Below, piece by piece: positions 6,708 through 14,599 of a stretch of 17,637 nucleotides of DNA (its first letter is position 1; the number at the start of each line of letters is the position of its first letter). Source of the stretch: Calditrichota bacterium. Lineage in GTDB: Bacteria; Zixibacteria; MSB-5A5; GN15; FEB-12. Both the position numbers and the translations under genes were made by a program. The stretch is from the NCBI GenBank assembly GCA_008501655.1, contig QQUK01000332.1:1-17637 (forward strand), in the 5' to 3' direction. The notes beneath the pieces are model-generated. The model had not been told where the DNA came from and did not search any database. It worked only from the letters and a program-made list of their open reading frames with translations.

Positions 6708-8378
6708 CTAACAATTTGTATAATTGGGACCTTCTCCACCCTGAGGGGTTACCCACCGGATAACCTGATACGGGTCAGCTATATCGCATGTTTTACAATG
6801 GACACAGTTTGACGGGGTCAGTTGTAGTTTTTGTCTTCCCGGATTAGCATCATTGTCTACCATTTCATAGACATGTGCCGGACAAAAATGCTGACAGGGA
6901 TTACCATATTCTTCGGTACATTTTGTATTGCAGACATCAAAATCAGCTATCTGCAGATGCGAAGGCTGTTCCTCTTCATGCATCGTTCCCGATTTATAGA
7001 CATCGGATAATTTATCGAAAGTGTAATTATTATCAAATTTCAGAAGTGGCTTCGGTGGCTCTTCACCATGTGCTCTGCGGTATTCATCAATCGGAAGCAT
7101 ATACTCATGGTCCCGTTTGTTTACTCTCCGGTTGAAGAGATTAATACCAAACATCATCTGCATACCGGTATAAAACATTCCCATCATCAGTCCTGATTTA
7201 AAGGAACCATGGAAATTACGTGATTTGTATAACTCTTCTTTTGCCCAGCTTGCATCAAAGCGTTTTTTATAACCGGAAAGTGAATCTTTTGAAAAGTCAT
7301 TTGCTTGCAAAGCATCAATGACTGTCTCACCAGCCATGATACCGGATTTGATAGCCAGATGAATCCCTTTCAGACGTGATGGATCCAGAAATCCAGCTGA
7401 ATCACCGCAAAGCATCAATCCATCATGGTATAACTGCGGCATAGAATAATATCCATTGTCAGGAATTGTCTTTGCTCCATAATGACGCATGGTACCGCCG
7501 TCCAAAATCTTTTTGATTTCGGGATGTTCCTTATACATCTGAAATTTCAGGTGCGGATCATTTTTCGGGTTTGGTGAGTTTAAGCCTACCGTATATCCGA
7601 CTGAAACAAGGTTGTCAGCCATTCCGTAGACCCAGCCTCCACCGTACTCATGCTGCGGCTGCGGGTAGCCCATGACATGGATTACCTCTCCCGGCTTGAT
7701 ACGTCCTTCAGGGATTTCCCAGACCTCTTTTACACCGGTCAGATATGCCTGAGGAAGTGAATTTTCAAGAAGCTCAGGTAACTTTTCAAAAGCATGTCTG
7801 GTTAATGAACCATGGACACCTTCACAGAGCAAAGTGACTTTAGCTTTAATCAGGGAACCCGGTTCAAAATTAGATCTTTGATTCCCTTCCTTATCAACAC
7901 CCATATCAACGGTCTGTACCGCTGAAACTTTCCCCTCTTCGACAATCAGATCATACCCCGCCATACCGGCATAGACATCAATACCGAGAGCTTCAACCTG
8001 CTCGCCAAGCCAGGCTGTGAACTTATTTAATGAAATTACATAATTACCATGATTTTTTAATGCAGGAGGAGTAAAAGGAAGTTTAATCGAACCTTTTTCA
8101 GAGAGATATAAAATAGAATCTTTGTTAACTTCAGCTTCAAGCGGACAATTCTTATCTTTAAAATCCGGTATTAACTCAGAGATTCCTTTTGGATCCATTA
8201 CAGCACCCGAGAGAGAATGAGCACCGGTATAGGAACCTTTGTCGATTAATAAAATCTCCGGCATTTCTATTGATGCTTTTTCTGCTTCTTTTGCAATTGT
8301 ATACGCTGCCGCTAATCCGGCGGGACCAGCACCTACAATAAGTATATCTGTCTCTAAAATTTCGCGTTCGATATCCAT
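6708..8378 (-). CDS. Electron transfer flavoprotein-ubiquinone oxidoreductase (ETF-QO)
   Basis: Membrane-associated flavo-iron-sulfur enzyme that moves electrons from reduced electron transfer flavoprotein to the quinone pool. It links acyl-CoA and similar dehydrogenases to respiration. The 556-residue protein has the FAD-binding DILIVGAGPAGLAAAY motif (G16, G18, G21) and the LCGDSAGFLDPSRLKGIHLAIKSG second FAD segment. Its C-terminal [4Fe-4S] domain has C525, C528, C531 and an upstream cysteine, most likely C499 in HFCPAHVYE. The protein ends GGEGPNYTNC as expected for the family, and length is normal. AGGTG lies 6 bases before ATG. No etfA, etfB or acyl-CoA dehydrogenase gene is in the window, so its electron donor is encoded elsewhere. 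A promoter and a symmetric site lie upstream. Confidence 0.95.
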   Translation of the reverse strand: MDIEREILETDILIVGAGPAGLAAAYTIAKEAEKASIEMPEILLIDKGSYTGAHSLSGAVMDPKGISELIPDFKDKNCPLEAEVNKDSILYLSEKGSIKLPFTPPALKNHGNYVISLNKFTAWLGEQVEALGIDVYAGMAGYDLIVEEGKVSAVQTVDMGVDKEGNQRSNFEPGSLIKAKVTLLCEGVHGSLTRHAFEKLPELLENSLPQAYLTGVKEVWEIPEGRIKPGEVIHVMGYPQPQHEYGGGWVYGMADNLVSVGYTVGLNSPNPKNDPHLKFQMYKEHPEIKKILDGGTMRHYGAKTIPDNGYYSMPQLYHDGLMLCGDSAGFLDPSRLKGIHLAIKSGIMAGETVIDALQANDFSKDSLSGYKKRFDASWAKEELYKSRNFHGSFKSGLMMGMFYTGMQMMFGINLFNRRVNKRDHEYMLPIDEYRRAHGEEPPKPLLKFDNNYTFDKLSDVYKSGTMHEEEQPSHLQIADFDVCNTKCTEEYGNPCQHFCPAHVYEMVDNDANPGRQKLQLTPSNCVHCKTCDIADPYQVIRWVTPQGGEGPNYTNC

Positions 8379-8414
8379 TTTTTCACCTATCTTAGATGTT
8401 ACCGTAACGGGAAA

Positions 8415-8443
8415 AAGATAGAACGAACTGTGCTAAATTGCAA
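8415..8443 (-). promoter_or_regulatory. Sigma70-like promoter for ETF-QO
   Basis: Minus-strand TTGCAA (8443-8438), a 17-base spacer, and TATCTT (8420-8415). It is followed by a short leader containing CCGTTACGGTAAC, which has small inverted repeats. Pattern match only. Confidence 0.5.
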
Positions 8444-8460
8444 CAATTAATGCTTAAGAA

Positions 8461-8478
8461 TGAATGAACGAATGTTCA
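8461..8478. promoter_or_regulatory. Symmetric site TGAATGAACGAATGTTCA upstream of ETF-QO promoter
   Basis: Contains TGAAC-GAAT-GTTCA (8465-8478), a perfect 5-base inverted repeat, inside an 18-base partly symmetric sequence bounded by TGAA and TTCA. It lies about 18 bases upstream of the -35. It resembles the TGAATGA..TCATTCA operator of the Bacillus FadR (TetR-type) fatty-acid regulator, which also controls etf genes. The resemblance is partial. Confidence 0.25.
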
Positions 8479-8486
8479 AAAGCAGA

Positions 8487-8978
8487 TTACGCTGCTGATC
8501 CAGATGCTTTTTCTGATTTCTGATCAGATTTTACAGATGGCTTCGAACCAGGTGTTCTGCGAGTTACATATTTTGTCCCTCTTGCGTTACCGGAATCTAA
8601 AGTCTGATTATCAGAACCATTACCCGACAACTGGAGCATTTCAGAAATCTTTTTCTTGTTGCAGCCGATAGTCGTTAATCTTGGAGTTCTAATAATCGGT
8701 TTTAACAGAAGAGAATTATTTTCAGCAAGAATATTTAAAATCTGTTCCCGGTCATCAATGGAATCAAGATTCATTTTAGTATACTCAGGTGTTCGAGTAT
8801 TAATAAAATGAGAAAATTTAATATGACCGATCATCTTTTTCAGTTCAGTGTAAGTCAGCGGTTCTTTAGAAAGATCCCGAATTGTTAACAGTACACCGTT
8901 ATCCTCGATGAATTTTTTTGTCTCCTCACAAACCGAATCAGAGCCAAATGTCAAAAATGTCGCCCGTTTAGGAGCCAT
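8487..8978 (-). CDS. ArsC/Spx-fold (thioredoxin-like) protein with basic low-complexity tail
   Basis: The first roughly 115 of 163 residues follow the ArsC/Spx fold: a beta strand, a cysteine loop (FGSDSVCEETKKFIEDNG, C17), RDLSKEPLTYTELKKMIG, a FINTRTPEYTKMNLD segment, ILNILAENNSLLLKPII, and a final TIGCNKKKISEML helix. Arsenate reductases have a single cysteine in this loop, and Spx has CxxC. Here C17 stands alone at the spot and the loop is divergent, so arsenate reduction is unproven. Residues about 118-163 are rich in Ser, Gly, Lys and Asn with no hydrophobic core, probably disordered; this tail is unusual for the family. A near-perfect ribosome site (GGAGG) precedes the ATG, suggesting high expression. 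It is a single gene with intergenic DNA on both sides. Alternative: an Spx/YusI-like redox or transcription-associated protein. Confidence 0.65.
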   Translation of the reverse strand: MAPKRATFLTFGSDSVCEETKKFIEDNGVLLTIRDLSKEPLTYTELKKMIGHIKFSHFINTRTPEYTKMNLDSIDDREQILNILAENNSLLLKPIIRTPRLTTIGCNKKKISEMLQLSGNGSDNQTLDSGNARGTKYVTRRTPGSKPSVKSDQKSEKASGSAA

Positions 8979-9321
8979 GATACCTCCAAATAATGCTAAT
9001 CAAAGCAGTGTTAATCTTAAGTTGTATACAGTATCTTTAATTTTTAAAGTGAATAGCCTTTTTTATTGATACTCGTAATATCGTAATGTCTATACTATTG
9101 TCAACTAATAATTGTTACAAAATTCACATGTTATATAAAATTCGAATTATTCCGCTTTTAAATATTCTAAAAGATTTATTATTGAAAATTCAGAGAACTT
9201 ATAAAGATTATCGGAAAATTGATTCGAATATTAATCTTGCTTCTAATTTTTAAACGATTATTTGCTTATTTTGTTCCAATTATCAATAAAAACTTTATCT
9301 AAATTTCCCTCTTTTACCTGA
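8979..9321. other. AT-rich intergenic region without recognisable gene
   Basis: 343 bases, strongly AT-rich, between the ArsC-like gene and the 3' end of the O-methyltransferase gene. The part nearest 8979 must hold the ArsC-like gene's promoter, but no convincing hexamer pair stands out. A 55-codon plus-strand frame (9086-9253) lacks a ribosome site and looks fortuitous. No clear terminator or structured RNA was seen. Confidence 0.5.
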
Positions 9322-9939
9322 TTATAATCTTACAGCAACAGCGATTCCATCTCTGATCGGAAGCACCGTCGTAAAAAACCGGCTATCAAGGTACAGGTTT
9401 TCAGTAAATTCCACGATAGCTTTTGTATCAGCATCCTGCTTTTTTTCATAAACCTTACCGGACCAGATTACATTATCAGTGATAAATATTCCGCCTTTTT
9501 TCAAACGGGATGCTGCCAGGTCAATAGTTTTCGGATAATCAATTTTATCAATATCATTTAAAATAATATCATAGGGACCATCCAGTTTCTTGATAGAAGT
9601 CAAGGCATCACCGACTTTAAAATCAAACTGGCTCTGCAAACCGGCACGCTTAAAGTAGTCAAACGCTTTCCGTTTATTTTTTGCCATACCGTCTGTCATG
9701 GTAATATGACCTTTTCCTTTAACGGCCATTGAAAACCAGAAAGCTGAATAACCGAACCCTGAACCGAGTTCCAATATTTTGCGTGCTTTTACCAGTTGTG
9801 CACATTGAAAAAGATACCTTCCTACCAGGGGTCCGATTATCGGGAAGTCATTTTCAGATGCATAAACTTCCATCTCCCTCATTATCGGATGTCTCTCAGG
9901 AATGATCTTCTCTAAATATTTATGAACTTTTTTATACAT
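9322..9939 (-). CDS. Class I SAM-dependent O-methyltransferase (COMT/CCoAOMT-like)
   Basis: Predicted cytoplasmic methyltransferase. From the ATG at 9939 it is 205 residues. SAM motif I is ILELGSGFGYSAFW (about 55-68). It is followed by MTDGMAKNKRKA in place of the usual acidic motif II, then FKVGDALTSIKKLDGPYDIILNDIDKIDYP with the metal-site acidic residues of the caffeoyl-CoA O-methyltransferase family, and GGIFITDNVIWSGKV. The frame extends six codons upstream to a TTG (9957) that overlaps the Rieske stop as TTGA. The ATG is preferred because AGAGGG lies only a few bases before it. With either start it overlaps or abuts the Rieske gene (16 bases apart from the ATG), so the pair is translated together. 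Substrate cannot be inferred. Confidence 0.85.
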   Translation of the reverse strand: MYKKVHKYLEKIIPERHPIMREMEVYASENDFPIIGPLVGRYLFQCAQLVKARKILELGSGFGYSAFWFSMAVKGKGHITMTDGMAKNKRKAFDYFKRAGLQSQFDFKVGDALTSIKKLDGPYDIILNDIDKIDYPKTIDLAASRLKKGGIFITDNVIWSGKVYEKKQDADTKAIVEFTENLYLDSRFFTTVLPIRDGIAVAVRL

Positions 9940-9953
9940 AAACCCTCTAATAC

Positions 9954-10259
9954 TCAATCAAAAATGACATAGACCCAGTCATCGATTGTTTCTGTTTCAA
10001 ATTTTTTTAAATCCATATTTTCATGCGAAAGACATTCGCCGCTTTTTATATCATACCGCCAGTGATGCCAGTGACAGGTGACAACCCCGTTTTCAACCTT
10101 ACCCAATGAAAGGGGTGCCTTCATATGTCTGCATTCGGACTCCATAGCAGTAATATGTCCGTTCTGGTTGAACAAAATAATTTTCCTGGCTATAATCTTT
10201 CGTTCGATTGACTTCCCTTCGGGTATAGCATCAATCTTACAGCATTTTACTTTTTGCAC
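9954..10259 (-). CDS. Small stand-alone Rieske [2Fe-2S] ferredoxin-type protein
   Basis: A 101-residue soluble protein consisting of one Rieske domain. Cluster ligands are C43 and H45 (SECRHMKAPLSLG) and C62 and H65 (TCHWHHWRYD), in the correct CxH-x16-CxxH arrangement. There is no membrane helix and no catalytic domain, so it resembles the ferredoxin component of dioxygenases or nitrite-reductase small subunits rather than a bc1 subunit. The start is GTG at 10259: AAAAAGG lies 4-5 bases upstream, no ATG is in frame, and a stop lies 12 codons upstream. The last codons overlap the possible TTG start of the O-methyltransferase. Electron partner and target are unknown; the neighbouring methyltransferase may act in the same pathway, which is inference. 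Confidence 0.88.
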   Translation of the reverse strand: MQKVKCCKIDAIPEGKSIERKIIARKIILFNQNGHITAMESECRHMKAPLSLGKVENGVVTCHWHHWRYDIKSGECLSHENMDLKKFETETIDDWVYVIFD

Positions 10260-10286
10260 AATACCTTTTTTAAAATTCGGTTTAAA

Positions 10287-10315
10287 TATCTAACCAATAA
10301 ACCTCTTTCTGTTAA
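10287..10315 (-). promoter_or_regulatory. Possible promoter for Rieske/O-methyltransferase pair
   Basis: Minus-strand TTAACA (10315-10310), a 17-base spacer, and TAGATA (10292-10287). The match is moderate; the 178-base gap to ccmF requires some promoter here or read-through. Confidence 0.3.
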
Positions 10316-10437
10316 CATGTAAATGCTACAGATATGTACAGGTGAATTTACCGTGATGTAATCGCTTGCTTATCCCATCAGTAAGCTATTACGCTTGTGG
10401 AATGTAAGCATTTTCAAAAAAAAAGCAACGCGAAATT

Positions 10438-12672
10438 TTAAGAGACTGCTTCTTTTTTTAGATTTTCTACGTCAATATATTCTGTTTGTGCTGATTCAGT
10501 CCGTTTAAACCGTTTTCTCATCGACAATGCACCTGATAAGAAACAGAGGATTGTGCCAAACCAGAATAAATTTATGAGCGGTTTTTTAGAAAGTTCAATG
10601 ACCAGAATGTTCTGAGCAGTTTCAGTTTTTGGAATAAAATCACCCATGAATTTCAAAAAGACAGAGCCTGTCTCAGGTTTTATACCGGCAATAGTAACAT
10701 GACCATTTTCATAATCAAATGAGGCATGTTCTGTCAGAACAGAATCACCGGAAACAGCAATAACCGGGGTTATATCTTCTGATTTATCATCATATGTAAT
10801 CGTCAGTTTTGCACCGGCAGTAGTCATACCAGATTCACCATGACTTGAAAGGTCGTAGTCATTAAATGTAATGCTATATTTATCTATCGTTTTGGTTTCA
10901 CCTTTTGAAAATTCAAGAAGCGATGGGTCATTCTGTCCGGTCTGTTCCATTGCAACCGGAGCGACATAAACATCTTTTGTCAAATATTTTTCTACATGAG
11001 GTTTGCGCATGACCCCTTCCTGATTTTTCGGGAACTCATGCGGTAGTTTTGCTATAAAATGATCTTCGTCAGCATCAATCTCAACATACGCGTCAAATCC
11101 TTTCGGATTGTCAACCATTTGAGTGAATTTTAAATTATAACCCATTGCTTGTACTTGTTCATTCATAGGTAAACGCAAAGTCTGCTTGGTTTCAAACCCT
11201 GCTGAAAGTCCGGCACCAACCATAGCTAAAGCAATTCCGATATGAGCAAGATAGCCGGGGATAAATTTATTTTGTCTGAATGATTCAATCAATACAAATG
11301 AATTATTGATTAATGCCATTGCAGCTGTCCCAAAAAAGAGCAGATACATCAACGAATAAGTAAATCCGGTTATCAGAAGCGTTGCTACAGTCAATGTGAA
11401 AACTGAACCGCCGATTATTAATAGCTTAGGTTTTGATACCCCGTTATTCCAGCGAAATGCCGGAAACAGACCGATAAAGAGCATCACAGCTATCGCTATC
11501 GGTGTCATCGTCACAAAGTAATAATCGAGACCGACAGCCGAAGGCTCCTCGGCTAATCTTGTTAAAAGAGGTGCTGAAGTACCGATCAACGTCAAAAAGC
11601 CACCAATGAAGAGAACAAGAACACCTAAGGTAACTAAATAAGATTTTGATGTAATCTTTGAAAATGATGGGTTCGGGCTAATATCTTTCCATCGATAGAA
11701 GATTAAAAATGATCCGAGGAGAACAAAAAAGATGGTACCACCTACTAAGAAATTATTCAAACCTAAATCAACAAATGAATGTACAGAAAAATCAGCAAGT
11801 ACACCTGAACGGGTTAAAAATGTTCCGTATAACACCGACCAGAACGACAGAGAGACCATCCAGAGTGAAAAGCGCATCATCCCTTTTCGAACCCGGTTAA
11901 TAAAGAGAACATGAACCTGAGCAGCTAAGAATATCCACGGAATAAATGAGGAATTTTCAACCGGGTCCCATGCCCAGAATCCACCCCAACCGAGGGTGAC
12001 GTATGCCCAGTAACCGCCCATGACTAACGCTGTGCCTAAAGCAATCCAGGTAAACATCGTCCAGCGGCGGGCTGATTCAGCCCATTGGGTATATTTTTTC
12101 TCAACTAATCCGGTCATCGCAAATGCAAACGGGAACACTACTCCGGCAAAACCGACAAACATTATAGGCGGATGAATCTGCATCCAGAAATTCTGAAGCA
12201 GAGGGTTTAATCCGGCTCCTTCGGTTCGTAACACCGGCATAAGTTCAAATGGTGATTTTTTTAAGAGTATTATTATTATCGAAAGTAAAAACAGATTTAC
12301 AAAAACCATATTCCCCTTTTCAAAGGATCCTGCTGTCCGAATCATGACTAAAGCCATCAGAACAACAAAGAAAATCCACAAAAGGAACGTTCCTTCCTGA
12401 CCACCCCATAATGAAGAGATCAAAAATCCGAGAGGAAGATCGGTCGATGAGTAGGAAAAGACATAGGCAACGGTGAAATCATGGGTCAGGATTAGATAGA
12501 GGAGGATGATAATCGCACCCGAGACAAATGCAGTTGCTGCATAGAAAAAATTTCTCCCGAGTTGCAGCAAATGATCTTTCCCCCGCCATGCTAAAAAGTA
12601 GCAAATCAACGAAAGAATAACTGTGATAAAAGACCCGAATATAAATAAATCACCTAAATAAGGTACAGACAT
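10438..12672 (-). CDS. ccmF: CcmF/NrfE-type cytochrome c heme lyase
   Basis: Multi-pass inner-membrane protein of system I cytochrome c maturation that attaches heme to apocytochrome c in the periplasm. The 744-residue protein has the WGGQEGTFLLW motif (about 89-99) and H167 in MQIHPPIMFVG. The tryptophan-rich heme-handling WWD motif WGGFWAWDPVENSSF spans residues 229-243; H254 follows in AQVHVLF, and the protein has LTRSGVLADFSVHSF. About residues 500-705 form a large extracytoplasmic domain, followed by a final helix and basic tail. It is longer than the roughly 650 residues of proteobacterial CcmF, mostly through this C-terminal domain. AAGGAG lies 8 bases before ATG. It follows ispH by 29 bases and ends the pdxT-lipA-ispH-ccmF run. 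No ccmE, ccmH or exporter genes are in the window. An NrfE-like variant is possible. Confidence 0.93.
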   Translation of the reverse strand: MSVPYLGDLFIFGSFITVILSLICYFLAWRGKDHLLQLGRNFFYAATAFVSGAIIILLYLILTHDFTVAYVFSYSSTDLPLGFLISSLWGGQEGTFLLWIFFVVLMALVMIRTAGSFEKGNMVFVNLFLLSIIIILLKKSPFELMPVLRTEGAGLNPLLQNFWMQIHPPIMFVGFAGVVFPFAFAMTGLVEKKYTQWAESARRWTMFTWIALGTALVMGGYWAYVTLGWGGFWAWDPVENSSFIPWIFLAAQVHVLFINRVRKGMMRFSLWMVSLSFWSVLYGTFLTRSGVLADFSVHSFVDLGLNNFLVGGTIFFVLLGSFLIFYRWKDISPNPSFSKITSKSYLVTLGVLVLFIGGFLTLIGTSAPLLTRLAEEPSAVGLDYYFVTMTPIAIAVMLFIGLFPAFRWNNGVSKPKLLIIGGSVFTLTVATLLITGFTYSLMYLLFFGTAAMALINNSFVLIESFRQNKFIPGYLAHIGIALAMVGAGLSAGFETKQTLRLPMNEQVQAMGYNLKFTQMVDNPKGFDAYVEIDADEDHFIAKLPHEFPKNQEGVMRKPHVEKYLTKDVYVAPVAMEQTGQNDPSLLEFSKGETKTIDKYSITFNDYDLSSHGESGMTTAGAKLTITYDDKSEDITPVIAVSGDSVLTEHASFDYENGHVTIAGIKPETGSVFLKFMGDFIPKTETAQNILVIELSKKPLINLFWFGTILCFLSGALSMRKRFKRTESAQTEYIDVENLKKEAVS

Positions 12673-12701
12673 CTCTTACTCCTTACTCGCCAAAATATAT
12701 C

Positions 12702-13625
12702 TTAAGCGGTACGCTGGATTTTCCGAATTGAACGTTTCTTTTCCGGGAGAATAACCTCGGCTTCATTACCGGAAATCTCTTTTAATCTTTCAATAACTTC
12801 TTCAACAAGAAAGTCCGGAGTTGAGGCTCCGGCGGAGATTCCGACCGAATCTATTTTTTCAGATTCAGCAAACCATTCCTCTTTGATATCAACAGCGGAA
12901 CCGATTAATTTTCCATTCCCACAAATATCGTTAGAGATTGATGCAAGCCGTTTTGAATTTGCCGATGTTGTCGAACCAACAACCAGCACCATATCGACTT
13001 TTGGAGCCAAATCAAAGATAGCATTCTGTCGTTTGGTTGTTGCATTACAGATTGTATTAAAAACCTCAAGATGAGGCCATTTTTCTTTTGCTTTTTCTTC
13101 CACTCTTGCAAACTCTTCAATGTGAGCTGTAGTCTGAACGGTCAGACCAAGTTTTCTTTCTTTCCATTCAGGAAGAGCCAACAATTCTTCGATTGAAGAT
13201 GCTGTGGTAATATTATCGGGAGCATATCCTAAGATACCCTGCGTTTCATCATGATGCGGATTACCATAATGTATAATATGAAATCCATCAGACACAGCTT
13301 TTTCAATAATATCATAAATATTGGTGACCAACGGACAGGTTGCATCTACAACAGTGAGCCCCTTGGACTCAGCTTCGTTGATAACTGCTGGTGAAATACC
13401 ATGAGCTGAGATTATCAATGTTCCTTCATCGACATCTTTCACAGCTAATGCCTGACCGACACCCTGTTTTTTGAATTTATCTACAACTGCTTCATTATGT
13501 ACTATTTCATTTAAAATAGTAACTTTACCTTCAGCTGTTTCTGATGTTTCCTCGGCTATCTGAATTGCCCGTTTCACCCCCATACAAAATCCGTGATGTG
13601 AAGCTATCAGTATTTTCTTTAACAT
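12702..13625 (-). CDS. ispH: 4-hydroxy-3-methylbut-2-enyl diphosphate reductase
   Basis: Last enzyme of the MEP isoprenoid pathway: a cytoplasmic Fe-S enzyme reducing HMBPP to IPP and DMAPP. The 307-residue protein has the three cluster cysteines C14 (HGFCMGVKRA), C97 (VDATCPLVTNIY) and C193 (NTICNATTKRQ). It also has the substrate-site H43 (EIVHNEAVV), H124/H125 and E127 in HHDETQG, and SAHG at about 73-76. The C-terminal roughly 25 residues are basic (KKRSIRKIQRTA) and extend beyond the usual end. The start ATG at 13625 overlaps the lipA stop by 7 bases, which implies translational coupling. ccmF follows after 29 bases. Confidence 0.96.
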   Translation of the reverse strand: MLKKILIASHHGFCMGVKRAIQIAEETSETAEGKVTILNEIVHNEAVVDKFKKQGVGQALAVKDVDEGTLIISAHGISPAVINEAESKGLTVVDATCPLVTNIYDIIEKAVSDGFHIIHYGNPHHDETQGILGYAPDNITTASSIEELLALPEWKERKLGLTVQTTAHIEEFARVEEKAKEKWPHLEVFNTICNATTKRQNAIFDLAPKVDMVLVVGSTTSANSKRLASISNDICGNGKLIGSAVDIKEEWFAESEKIDSVGISAGASTPDFLVEEVIERLKEISGNEAEVILPEKKRSIRKIQRTA

Positions 13626-14581
13626 TGTTTCTCCAGGAGTTGTCTGGTCTGATTAAACGCTTTATATGATGACCGTACCATTGGTCCGGCTTCAATATGC
13701 CCGATACCGATTTCCATACCGATTCTGGCAAGTTCATCAAATTCTTCAGGTCTGTAATATTTTTCAACCGGTAAATGATCCGGTGACGGTCTCAAATACT
13801 GTCCGATTGTGAGAATATCACAGCCGGTAGCATGTATCTGATGAAACAGTTCGATAATTTCATCGACTGACTCACCCAAACCGACCATCATTCCTGTTTT
13901 TACAATCGGTCTCGGTTTGTATTCCGACATCCATCTGAGTACCTGCAGGGAACGGTCAAGTTTCGCCGCTCCGCGCACCCGTTTGTGTAATCTGCCGACC
14001 GTTTCGACATTATGTGCCAACACATCGACATGTGAATCCAGCACGATTTTCAGGGAATCATATTTCCCGCCTAAATCGGGAATCAAAAATTCTACCTGTA
14101 CATTTTTATCCTGCCGTCGAAGGAGTTCTATAGTCCGGGCAAAAATAGAAGCTCCCCCATCAGGCAGGTCATCTCTTGTTACGGATGTTATCACGACTTG
14201 CTTCAGACTCAGCTTAGAAACAACTTCTGCAAGCCGTCTCGGTTCATCTTCATCAAGTCCTTTTGGGAAACCTTTGAGTACATCGCAGAAATTACAGGTC
14301 CGGGTACAATATTTCCCCAGAATCATAAACGTTGCAGTACCTTCATCCCAACATTCCCGGATATTCGGACAGGCAGCTTCCTGACAAACCGAATGTAATC
14401 CGTAACTATCTAATATATCTTTTACGCGCACAAAATTCGGACCATGATACGCTGTTGTTTTCATCCATCGTGGTAGCTTAGCATGGGGTACCTGTCTCCG
14501 TTCAGCTTTTTTGGGAGCTTTAGGTACCGCACCATGGGCGGAATTTTCTCCGATTGACTGTGTAAAAAGGACTTTATACAT
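13619..14581 (-). CDS. lipA: Lipoyl synthase
   Basis: Radical-SAM enzyme that inserts two sulfurs into protein-bound octanoyl groups, making lipoyl cofactor for 2-oxoacid dehydrogenases and the glycine cleavage system. The 320-residue protein has both cluster motifs: the auxiliary cluster C66, C71, C77 (VCQEAACPNIRECW) and the radical-SAM CxxxCxxC at C92, C96, C99 (CTRTCNFCDV). The C-terminal GPMVRSSYKAF supplies the conserved RSSY segment that caps the auxiliary cluster. About 30 extra basic N-terminal residues precede the usual start, and no strong ribosome site lies before the ATG. Coupling with pdxT, which ends 18 bases upstream, may compensate. No lipB or lipM is seen nearby. Confidence 0.97.
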   Translation of the reverse strand: MYKVLFTQSIGENSAHGAVPKAPKKAERRQVPHAKLPRWMKTTAYHGPNFVRVKDILDSYGLHSVCQEAACPNIRECWDEGTATFMILGKYCTRTCNFCDVLKGFPKGLDEDEPRRLAEVVSKLSLKQVVITSVTRDDLPDGGASIFARTIELLRRQDKNVQVEFLIPDLGGKYDSLKIVLDSHVDVLAHNVETVGRLHKRVRGAAKLDRSLQVLRWMSEYKPRPIVKTGMMVGLGESVDEIIELFHQIHATGCDILTIGQYLRPSPDHLPVEKYYRPEEFDELARIGMEIGIGHIEAGPMVRSSYKAFNQTRQLLEKQC

Positions 14582-14599
14582 CCATCTAATATATGTTAA

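Noticed and set aside
9086..9253. 55-codon plus-strand frame in the AT-rich gap
   Set aside because: No ribosome binding site, lysine/isoleucine/asparagine composition expected of random AT-rich DNA, and no recognisable features.
10320..10400. Possible structured leader between ccmF and the Rieske gene (GTAAT..GCTTA..TAAGC..ATTAC)
   Set aside because: Arms are only five bases with internal mismatches and there is no T-run; I could not distinguish it from chance.
13917..14384. 155-codon plus-strand frame antisense to lipA
   Set aside because: It lies wholly within a well-supported lipA and has serine/threonine-rich antisense composition.
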